Assembly (NCBI RefSeq): GCF_964275005.1
Contig: NC_092688.1
Span: forward strand, 24,739,440-24,803,439
DNA length: 64,000 nucleotides
Source: Diadema setosum
Taxonomy: Eukaryota; Echinodermata; Echinoidea; Diadematoida; Diadematidae
Direction of reading: 5' to 3'
Positions 1 to 11,900 of this stretch are shown here, piece after piece (the stretch's first letter is position 1; each line of letters begins with the position of its first letter). The position numbers and the translations under genes were made by a program. The notes under the pieces were generated by a model. It searched no databases, was not told where the DNA came from, and saw nothing but the letters and a program-made list of their open reading frames with translations.

Positions 1-241
1 AAAGCAAAACATAACGCTAACAGTTCAATAATGATCTACCAGCCAGTTGCAATGAAATGTGGAAAACAATACCAGCTGTTACCGCTGGTACCGTTGATAC
101 TTACAGTGCAATAGATGCATAGGACATGGTAAAATAAAGAAAAAATATGAATACATGTGAATCCTCAGAATGAAGCTAGAACGTTGCTTCCTTCTGCATA
201 AGCAAAATGTAGGTCAGGCCTTCAGGCGTCTAGTTTTCGTG

Positions 242-1055
242 TCATATGCGTGGGTCGATATACGTGTACTCTGGGCAAGAGTGCGGTTCTTGGTGGGTCT
301 CGGACTGGTCTGGAGTAATTTTACCAGCATTTGCTCCGAGAATGAGATAGCCATGTTCATCTTCCTCCAGCTTTTCGCTCGGTTTGCCCGAGTAGATAGA
401 TGTAGTCGAAGAGTACAATCAATCGTTCAGGCTCTTCGGAAGAGGGGTAAGCTTTTCATTTTTACTGGCATGCCTGTATTCATGCCATGGCTGCGGTCCT
501 TGTATTTTCTCTGATTGGTCTGGAGTAATCTCTTTGGCAATTGCTTCGAGTACGAGGCAACCTTGTTCATCCATTTTTTTCGCTTGATTTGCCTGAGTAG
601 ATAGCTGTAGAATATAGTGGATCGTTCGTTCGCATTGTTAAATTGACACGTTTTTCATTTCTGGCATTATGCTTGTAATCGGGACGTGAACATGGTACCT
701 GTAGGATTTTAGATTGGTAGGGAGAGATTTCACCGGTATTGGCTTCGAGAACAAGGTAACCATCTTCATCTACCTCAGGCTTTTCCCTTGATTTGGCTAA
801 GTAGATGGCTGTAGAATATAATGTATCAGCCGTGATCACTTCATTTCCTTTGGTATATTTGTACTCAACTGGTGTCTTCCATCGTGACTGTTCTTGAATT
901 GTCTCGGATCGGCGGTTTGGAGCAATTTGACAGGAATTTTCTGAGGGAAAGAGATTTTCATCCACCTCGGATTTCTCTCTCGATTGGCTTGGGTAGACGG
1001 ATGCAGAACCAAGACTGTCTCTCTTGCTGTTCATTTTGTCGGCATGATTTTGGTT
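242..1055 (-). CDS. Receptor A, terminal exon: tandem tyrosine modules of the cytoplasmic tail
   Basis: The acceptor CAG lies at 1056-1058 and the natural stop TGA at 242-244 (protein end EYTYIDPRI). The exon encodes four diverged repeats of about 65 residues. Each has an LYSTAIY-type motif, a GYLVLE or GYLILG motif (YxxL) and a DYK/EYR/EYT tyrosine; the first repeat is degenerate, with ENLFPSE in place of the GYLVL site. A 1-base expansion of the T run near 573-580, compared with copy B, shifts frame after SGKSSEK. A TGA is met soon after in the original frame near 431-439. If real, this copy keeps only the first GYLVL site. A sequencing error in the T run is possible. Confidence 0.7.
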
Positions 1056-2222
1056 CTGTGAAGATACATACAACACGCAAGATAATGTGGACAAGTTGAT
1101 GCAGCTATAACATGATCACTCGATTTACCTGGCCATCTCTCTAGAGACTCGTGAAAACTACATTAGGAATACTTAATCTGCTTTGTGTGTTTTGTCAACA
1201 ATGACACCAATATCCAGAATTTATGGAGAAGTTACATTTGATGATGACTTCTAGAACTACACAATTGACACCATCAGGATCGTTAATGTGATGATACAAA
1301 TGATGCAAAGGTCTGAATGTGTCAGTTCTAATTCGTGTATGAGCTATGGGATGCTTAGTGGATGCTTTTTTTTTTCATTGCTTGCCAATGACGAAAAACA
1401 TGGAATCAATACCTCCGGCCGTGTATCAAGTAACTACTAAGCGCACGGTAAATTTACTGGATACATGATTTGCTAGGTAATAGGCAATTCTTACTGGGTG
1501 CGAGAACGTATGAATATAGCGAAATTTTGCAGTGAGATGATGCTCCTGCTTCACAGAGATGCTCTTCTCAGATTGGGAATAACATGTCAATGCGCTAAGT
1601 TTCGTTGCACTTAGCAGTTTCAGAAGAAGCAATTTTTCGTTTATTTTTCATAGTGTTTTTATAATAGTAGTAAAACATTTATTTCGCACAACCTCCTTTC
1701 CGTTTCAAAATGTAATGTTCCCAAATATTAGTAGTGAATCTATTTTTTTAGTGTTCATTATACTTTTTTAGAAGTCCTTGTAAACATTCGAAATAGTTTT
1801 CAAATTTTATCACTGATATATTTCTAACGCGTTCCCCAATTCCATGGTATGAGTGACAAGGGATAAATAATTGTCATTATCATTGTTATTGTTGTTGCCA
1901 TTGCTACAAGTCTGCGATAACGTGTTAACAGCATAAGTATAATTTCGAGGCAACCTTTGGTTAGGAAAAAAAAAACCCAAACAAAAACAAAGCAGAGCTC
2001 TCGACCAAAGAGTTCCGAGGATTTTCGCTACCCGTTCTACAATCATCGTATAATAAAGATGAATCGATTATCAATGGAAACGTAGTCACTGTAGAATAGC
2101 ATGCTTAAAGAAATCTGTATGAGAATGCCCTTTTGAGTATTTTCTCTGATATTTACTAAAATGCATTATGCATATCAATATTCCACAAAATCCATATATG
2201 CATATGCACACTTTCATTTCCG

Positions 2223-2259
<37 letters not shown>

Positions 2260-2908
2260 CATATGGGATACTTACTGAGCAAGTGACGTTGCTCTGTAAC
2301 GAAGATGCACAAAGGAAGACTTGTTCCAAGTTTGGTGCCTGCGAAGTTCCCATGTCTACCTCCGCAGCGTCCTGGTAGATGTGATACGGATCCTCTTCAT
2401 GAGCAGTGACTTCTCTGCAAATGTTGTAATAGTGGCTCGGGAAAGGGTGACCCTCTGCTCCAGCGTCAGTACATATTGTACTAGTTTTGTTCAATACAAC
2501 ATGATCCGTCGAGCTCAAATTTGGGTTTGAATTATCTACAGGATGCACCTGCAGTTGTCTGTTGTTTGGCTGATTTGAAGTGTGTGATGCTCTACGTCTG
2601 TAAAGGCAATTATGAGAGACATACACATTCTTGAAAGAAAAAAAAAACAGAACATAAATAACCAATATCACATTTCCAAGATGCGTGGGAAACATTACTT
2701 TCCAATATCAAAATCAAATATTTATGGTACATTATAAGAAAAGACATAACAATCACGTCATCTAGTAAAATATTGTGCTTGAATATCAAAATCCATTCAT
2801 ACCCTTTGAAATATGAAAACTGTGTTTTCGACGGCTACATACTCATATATTTTCTGTTGTTCCTTAAAGTTTCAAGCATTAATTGCATGACACACGCACA
2901 CACTCACA

Positions 2909-2946
<38 letters not shown>

Positions 2947-5900
2947 CGCACATACACGTGCACACGACATTAGGTTACGCAAACACTCACCTTTTCTTGT
3001 GATGCCTGCACACTACCATGACGAGAATGGCAACAAGTATTGGAACAACACACATAAGAACTGCCATTGCAAAGATGTAAACATCTCTCTGAGGAACTTT
3101 AGAAGCTGAAATGGAATTCAGTACAAAAAATCCTTGTCATCCCCCGTAAAAAAAAGTACATTAACGTATCATCAAGACAATAATCCTGAAATGATTGTCC
3201 ACAAATTAAACGTAATAAAAACACTTACTTGATATCTTAAGTCAGTATAATGTGTGTGTGTGTGTGTAAACGTGAGAGAGAGAGAGAGAGAGAGTAAAGA
3301 TAAATCTACTGGCAACATTGAACATGAGTTAATATCGCAAGCAGCAAAAGACGGCTGCAATAACCATTCGGTAAACAAGGTGAAATTGAAAATCTGAGAA
3401 AAAAAATACACGGTATCAGTGAAATAGTTTCTGCTTCAGTATTGAATATCTCATAAAATGAAATATGTGTATAGTTAGATGATATCTAAAGATAATGGTA
3501 TGCAACTCACTTGTAGTCGTTTCCATTGTGTCTGATATGATTACATTTTCAGTGGGTTTGCCATCTCCTATTTATGAAAAGAGCAAAAGAAGCAAGATGA
3601 TTAGTACAGACAGCCGCAATGATGACATCATTGTATTTATAGACCTACAATGACCTCGTCACCTAACATTTCATTTAAATTCATTTCATTTTCACATAAA
3701 AAAAATATTCCAAAGTAACATTGACGATTTGTAGAAGATTTGTTCCAGAAGCTTAAGTGTTATGAATCACATACAATTACAAACAATAGTATAATAACAA
3801 AATACATACACACCGATGGAGTAAATAACAAATTTTTATACCTAGTGGTGTCACATTTGTGGGCATGCTGATCAAGAGGAGATTAGAAACAGGATACCAT
3901 GTCCATGGAAAAGACTTTCACCAGTTATTCTGTGAAAAAGTTTATATTTCCACAACATGGTCGAACTATCTTCAATAGCCGTAACACTTTACATCTTTAT
4001 GAATATTTCAAATTTGAATTGACATTATGATTTCACTTTTACTGTTCATGTTGGACTTTATAACTGCTATAACATAATGTATCTGTCAAATTTAGAAAGC
4101 CCATCTGTGCCCTTGTGTACAGCTGATACAATTTGACTTTGAACATAATTTTAGAATTTCAAACACACCGATGGACAGAAAAAAAAGTGATTACAGCAAT
4201 TGTAAACTTAACAATGTGAGGGGTACAAAGGAATGGTACACAACTGTAAAGTGGCTAAAGTCATCTTACTTATAAACGACGTGGCGGTGACCTCGGGCAA
4301 TGATGTTGTTAATTCATAAGTAAGCAGTCCCTCGCCTGTTTCATTGGAGGAAATCAGGGGCATTTTGGGTAATTAATAATAGTTGTTAATGACCGAGGTC
4401 CATAGAATTAAACTTTGCGCAATCTTATTCGTGGGCATAAAATGCTGTAATAGTTTACTGAAAGACAAATTTAGAGAAAACAATCTGTCATCAGTAGTTT
4501 TCACAGCTGTTGGATTCAAGTTTCTAATGGTGCTGATGTGATTTGCGAAATCGGTAGGGTAGTGGTAGGGTTAACAGCAAATTTAAGTCAGATAGAAACA
4601 TAACAACAAACAAACATGACAACGAATCGCAACTGATACCGAAACACACATCACAAAACAACTACAGTAAATCTAACAGCACCTAGCTGGTAAATACTTT
4701 GAATGCTACTGACTGGAGAAGTAGTCTGTATTCTGTGTAGGCGTTGTGTTGATGGTTCCACCTACGCATTAACATAAACGTATAAGACTTGATTCAGCTT
4801 CAGTGTAGCGCGATAAATCCTCTGGCACAATTTGGAGATGTGAAACACTTTCACGGGTATTGCAAGATTCGGTAAGCCTTTTAAAACTGTCGATAGCGTA
4901 TGTAGTACAAAATTCTTCCCGAACTGATTGACATTTAGATAGCGGTAAGCTAAACACTTCCCTCCCCATCGGTGCATTTTGACTTTAATAGGAGAAAAAC
5001 GTGAACACTGTTTTCTTATTTGAAATGACAACAAATGTGAACACATTAAAAAAAACAAACAAACCTGTACTGTATCGTTTTTACACTTTTGATTTTCAGC
5101 TAAACAGCGACAGTGGTCGGAATTTTCATTTATGGTTTCGGCTGCTTTCACTGTTATTTTTTCCTTTTTCTAAGGAACATAGTCTAATGTAATGAACATA
5201 TTATATACAATGATTCATCCTCAAGTTTTTTCTCATCCACTCCGTCCATTGTAGCCAAAGAAAACTTTGACCTTTCACATGATACAATCTGTATATCAAC
5301 TACGAACCTTTTGTTACATCTTCGAATTTCCAGCAGAATGGGATTGGCACGTTCCAGATCGGAAAGTAAGTCGACCGTCCGGGTAGTCCCACACACTGCA
5401 GTGTCGCACTGCCATTGATGCTGTAGCCTTCATCACATATGAGAGTTATCTTAGACCCAAAGCTTGTCACATTAGAGTCCCAATGACCATTTGGCACATG
5501 ACCGGGGTAAACACAAAACCCCAAAGGAACTGTCAAAAAAGAAAATCAATAATGGAGTTTGTATTATTATATATATACACTCAGCAAAAAAAGAAAGTAA
5601 ACACTTTTTCAAGTTTAGATTTCTCATAAAATATTTGGCTGAAAGCTAATGTGTTATATACCATATTGAAGGTAATTTAATTGGCTATCAACCTGGTAGG
5701 TCGACAAAAAGGGAAACTTTACGCATGAGTGAACACCATTGTTTTTCTCTTCCAGAGCACAAAAGTAAATATTACAAAACTGAACAAGTTGTCATTAATG
5801 CGTATGTGCTCTTCCATAGAACAATAAGAACAAACAACAAATTTCACACACACACACACACAAAACATAAATTAAGTTGCAAAAATAAACCTTTGATCTC

Positions 5901-8900
5901 TATGATAACTTTAAAGCCCAAAAGATCAATGAAGGCTAAAAATAATGGAGGAAAATAAAGCATCACATGTCAAATCTAAATTCAAATGAAATAAAAGAAG
6001 AAGTAATAATTAACAAAAATGGTAGAAATTTGAGCTTTTTTTTCAAATCAGGAAATTGTAAATAATGTTTGATGTTTATTCATAATGATGAACACTCTTT
6101 TACATCATGTATTATGGAGGAGAGGAAAAACATTGCGTCAACTCATCAACTTTTCACACATATCCTCAGTGACACCAAACAGATCACCACCATACCAGAC
6201 TTTCTTGGAGTATAACAACATCCGACGAGTGTCGAAACTTCCTCTACCCCACTTTGGCTGACCACGTTACACCAATTTACACAAATACATATACATAACA
6301 ATATGCTCAAGTCTATAAATTATTTTTTGTAAGATCGCAACTGCTGATATGTAATTAACAAACATGTGGGAGAAAAGGAACATGGTACTTGAACCTGTCA
6401 TCTGCTGCTTTCCGGGCAGTAACACTACCACCAGCCTATCCCTGGTTGCCGACAAAATACCCAAGCTCCTGAAAGCAGTAGATGACAGGTTCGAGTCCCG
6501 TGGTTCCTTGTTCCGACATATTTGTTAATTACAGATTAGCAGTTGCGAACTTACAAAAGTATTATCATTTGTAGAGGGAGACAAATTGAAGAAAATTGAT
6601 ATTCTCTTGCTTTCATTAATGCCTTGTCCGCTTTGGACTACTTTAACAGAATGTCGGAATTTAGGAGCAGTAGATGACAGGTTCGAGTTCCGTGGTTGCT
6701 ATTGTCCGACATGTTTGTTGAGTACAGATCAGTAGTTGCGATCTTACAAAATTTCATTTGTAGAGGGAGACACAATTTAAAAAATTCACACCTCGACCTT
6801 CACCCCTCTGATTAATATACTCATGATTCCGATATGCTCAACTCTTTCTGCATTGGTTATGATATACATGTACATTTAAGCATAATTCAGATAATTTGTG
6901 TATACATGTCCTGAATTTCACCTATTATTATTCTGTTTGTTGCAAAACATACAGCCGCGACCAAGGCCAAGAAGACCCAAAGCTTGGCGAATGAAATACA
7001 GAAAAACAACGTCCTTGACAGTACCGCCCCTACTTTCATTCACGTCAAACTATTCACATGAATGCACATGCATATAGAACGATTTGGTTATCCTTAACTG
7101 ATTTTTCCTTGCGCCTACATCAGTGCACCACAGTGACACTGACTGTAAGGTGTAAACAACATTCACAAAACTCCTAATTTCTGTCGACCTTTGTTATGCT
7201 TTTGCTTGTTTGTCTGGTTTTCTCAAATTAATAGTTATCTATTCATTATAAAACTGATATTTATGGTCTATGGGCTATTTATACTCACTGTTGAATGAAT
7301 AATCAACCAGTTGACCAGATTTGTGCTCTGTACGTCTGGGACATATCCATTTTTGAGAATTCCTTCCTTCAGACTCAGTCTCGCCATACGGTTCTGATTG
7401 AAAGCATAATGTGTACAATGTAACGTATCATTTAACGTATCAGATTCCTGGGTTTGCCTTCATAGGTAAAACGAGCAATTTTAGTTAGAATAAACGTCAA
7501 ATTAAAACAAAGAAGACAAAGCTAAAGAAATGTCCGTTCACTATTAGCATCCCAGAAGTCCAGGTTTCCCATAAATGCAAAACGATGGTCGCCTGGGAAA
7601 GCTGCATGTACCGAATACATTGGTCAAAAGTTATCAGGCCAAGCCTAGTTACAGAAAAAATACCAACAGCAAATAAACAACCAAACAAACATGTTCCGTG
7701 CAATGTGGACACATTTCTGCCCTTAAATGCGTGATAAAATGGTAGTTCTACATAATGACACAACAAACATCAGCGTGTTACTGCATCATTGGGCTCACCT
7801 CGGCATTTGAGTTGAACAGCCTCATTCGAAGAACAGTCAGGGGCTGTCAACTGTAGACAATCCTCGAAACGTTGATACTTGCCAATAACTGTGCATTAGT
7901 GTTATAGAACTCAGTTACAAACCTTCAAAGACATTGATTAACTCATAAAAAGGGTAGTAAAAAATCATGTAAGTACTGTTTGGAAAGTAAATATATATTC
8001 TTATTTTAATCTGTAAATTTCTAACGGTGTGTTTCCTGATAAGATGAAACTGGCTAAAGTAAGTTTATTCCATTATTTAAGAAGGGTGAGAAATTTGAAG
8101 TCAGTCTATCGTCCAATTACATTATTACAAACCTTCAAAGACATTGATTAACTCATAAAAAGCGTAGTAAAAAATCATGTAAGTAATGTTGGAAAGTAAA
8201 TATATATTCTTTTTTAACCTGTCAATTTCTAACGGTGTGTTTCCTGATAAGATGAAACTGGCTAAAGTAATTCCATTATTTAAGAAGGGTGACAAATTTG
8301 AAGTCAGTATATCGTCCAATTACATTATTATCATCGTTGTCCAAAGTTTTAGAGAAACTTATTTATAAGAGAATTATTAAGTTCTTGAAGTTGCACATTT
8401 TTTTTTATTACTAATTCTCAATTTGGTTTTCGAGAGAAACTTCCCCAAGGCCTTCGACACAATTGATCACGATATTATACTCCACAAGTTATCACATTAC
8501 GGAATACGTGGAAAGGCCTTGGAGTGGTTCAAGAGTTAATTAGGAAATAGAAAACAATTTGTTACGATCAAAGACAATTACTCAGTAATAAGAGAAGTAA
8601 AGTGTAGCGTTCCACAGGTAAGTTTATTCGAGCCACTATTATCTATTGTTTATATTGATGATTATTGTCAGGCATCTGAAGTACTTTCCTTTATCCACTT
8701 TGCTGACGATACCAATGCATTTTTTGCCCACAATGTTGTTAATTTTCTTGTTCAAAAAAATCAATTTTGAATTATAGAAAGTGAATCATTGGGTAAGAGC
8801 CAATAAATTATCGTTGAATGCCCCAAAAACGAAATATATGATTTTTAGTAATACTGCTGACACTTTGAGTACAGCTATAGTTTTGGATGATTTTCATTTA

Positions 8901-11900
8901 GAAAGAGTTTCACATTTTAAATTCCTTGGGGGAAAGTTTATTCGTAAATCGACATGAATATTCGTGATAGCCATTCACTCACAAAATTTGAAATTCACTT
9001 GAAAATCTGTCTGAAAGTCTGAAATAGCATAACCTTATTTGTTTCTGAAATGTACGTAACTTCAGAAGAATTTATCTTTTGATTATGTTTTGGTTTACTA
9101 TTACTATGCAATACTGTAGTCACCATTACGACATGATAACCGTCTAATCCTGTTCCTTCTTGGTGTGCTTTGCAATATTTGAGGCGAATACCCCTCAGCC
9201 GCTGGGAAGCCGAGCTCTACGCATGCCAGTTCGGCAGCTTCGTCGTTAAATCCATCATAGCAAACATATTTGTCTGTTTCGAAGACGACCAAGCCTTCAA
9301 GGGGAGAGGGTCCGTCAACCAGCATCACTTTGGGTGTTTCTTTAGAGCGAATGGTAAAAATATGAACATTATGGGGTGCCACAAGGCTCGATACTGGGGC
9401 CGGTATTATTTTTACTTTTTATAATCGATATTACTCACACGGTCAAACATTGTGATTTATCTCTTTATGCAGATGATACATGTATGTATTTTTCCTCCAA
9501 TAATCCTGTTGAAATGACAAGATGTATAAATCAAGATTTGAAAGAGATTTCTACGTGGTTGACGGCGAATAACCTGGTTTTGAATGCTGATAAATCAGAA
9601 TACATGATTTTGGGTTCCAGGAAGAAGTTGAAGTATTCTCATGATTTTGGTATTATTCTTCAAATAAATGGTATAAGATTGAAAGAAGTATATAAATGTA
9701 AAATTTTAGGAGTTATATTTGATCCAAACCTTACATGGAAACTTCACGTGGATTATATAAGAGAGAAAATTTTGAGAAATTTATTCCTACTGAGGAAAAT
9801 CCGGTTTTGTGTGAATTTCAAAGTTGCAAAAATGTTGTATTTTTCTATCATTCAATCTCATCTGGATTATTGCTCACCAGTATGGAGTAATGCCGCAAAG
9901 TACACTTTGAATAGGCTCTTTGTTTTACAGAAAAGGGCTTTACGTATAAGTGTTTTAAAGGTAGATAATTTAGAAAGAACCTCAATACTGTTTAGTAAAT
10001 CAGGTATATATTCAATATATGTTCGTTGGAAAAGAGTAAATGTGATTTTGTTGCATAAATGTTTGTACGGCTTTGCTCCACAACATCTTTCGTCAAGAAT
10101 ACATTTAAAAGAACACAGTTATAAACTCCGTAATTCTCAGGTTCAAATTTGGTTACCCAAACCTAAAACAAATCTTATGAAAAGAAGTTTTTTTCTATGC
10201 AAGTTCAGGTTTATTCAATTCATTGTCATTGGTCACCCGAAACACAAAAGATATACATTGTTTTTGTAAGAAGATGAAAAATGAGATCCAGGCTTCTTAA
10301 GTTGTAATTTGATATACAATGTATTTGTATTCATATTTTTAATATCTTTTTTTTATATAAAGTATTGTTTTATTTATTATTTGGTCACCGGTTCCAAGTT
10401 TCCGGTTTGAGATATCCCCTTCTTCATAATATATATACACACACACACACTCAAATACGTTTTTGTTGTCGTTGATTAGTATTTTGATTAGGTATTTAGT
10501 TGTGTTAAGTTAAGTTCTCTGAGCGTATTTCTATCGTTTTTTCCGGCTATTTCTATTACTGCCATTATTTCAATATATGATATTAACATGTCGACTGTGA
10601 GTCATTGTGTGTATATCTTTTCTACTTGCCACTGAAATAATTTTGATGAATTTATCAATCAGTTGACTGTAAGTCACATTTTAAATTTTTTTACAATGAT
10701 TTCATACCCACGTTGTACAAGTTAAAATGTGTATTTATCGCTGTTGTTTTTTATATGAATTTTATATGTACATGTATGTCACGTGGACTCCTTTGAAAAT
10801 CAGCTGTGCTGAAAGTTCTATCCACCCTATTGCTGGAAATGAATCAATAAATAAATAAATTTTTGAAATCTGATAATAAAACTCTGGATTCATTTCTAGA
10901 TCTACGCGGATGAATAAAATTAAAGCACGATTATGACTGAGTAAGGCTTTAGAAGGGTGGCCGTTTTGAAATAGGAACGTTTACCGGCAGTATTTTTGTT
11001 TTCTGCCCCAAGTATGTACTCCTTCTACATCAATTGTTAAAGGCACTTGTCTTCACGTTTGTGATTTTATTTGTTGAAATGTTAAAGGCAGGAAATGAAG
11101 GCTACAATAACAAGTTAAATGAGTATTTAATGACAGTGTTTAAGTTTGTAAGAAGCGCACTATAATGATTTGGCAGTAATATATTTCCACCTTGTTTTCT
11201 TTTTCTTTTCTTGTGTTACTTTTGCTTAAGAATTTTGGATTGGAAGGCAAAGTCCATGTTTGAAACGTGTTTGAGAAGAAAGAACTCACGACCAAAGATT
11301 AGTTAGAAAGAAAATTACAGTCGAGGATAAGCCATGAATTCCTTTTGACGCATTGTTCGGCTGCTGGGTGTACTTATCTTATCTTCTTCTCTCTTTTTTT
11401 TGGATTACTGAATCCTCCCCGTCACATTAACTCTACTATTACAATAACGCTGCTATTACAATCTATTGAGATGAACAGATTTAAGTAGTGTATGCCGAAT
11501 TTGGTAAAAACGTGATAAAGACATTATAATTTCCATTGTACGCTCACTAACTCCCTCCAAAGTTCACATCTTAACAGCTTAGGTGGATCATGTGAAATAA
11601 CTTTATAATGATAGTGGAGACATATTTTGACTTTATAAGGGGGAACTATGGCTGAAAGAGAGAGAGAGAGAGAAAAAAAAAAACAAAACAAGTGTCATTC
11701 CCCTTCCGCTTGTTTGTTATTGGATTACAATCGTTGTGTTTTCGGCAAAGCAAATCATGACACTGGTTTTCCTCTAGTGAACACACTATGCATTTACTTC
11801 ACGTGATAAAAAACACACACATTGAACAACGTGAAATACAAATAGGCCTATGTCGGTATCAAACACTTGTAATCATAATCATACGGATATATACTTGCCC

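Noticed and set aside
170-514. Plus-strand open frame of 114 codons, repeated at 30542-30901
   Set aside because: It is the antisense shadow of the tyrosine-module exon. The minus strand has splice sites, natural stop and repeat structure.
3848-3873. Conserved 26-bp candidate mini-exon with AG before and GT after, also at about 34452 in copy B
   Set aside because: In the required phase it reads a TGA at once, and the flanking exons already join in phase.
5577-6260. DNA transposon starting CACTCAGCAAAAAAAG
   Set aside because: Only one end is visible; no inverse partner or target duplication was found.
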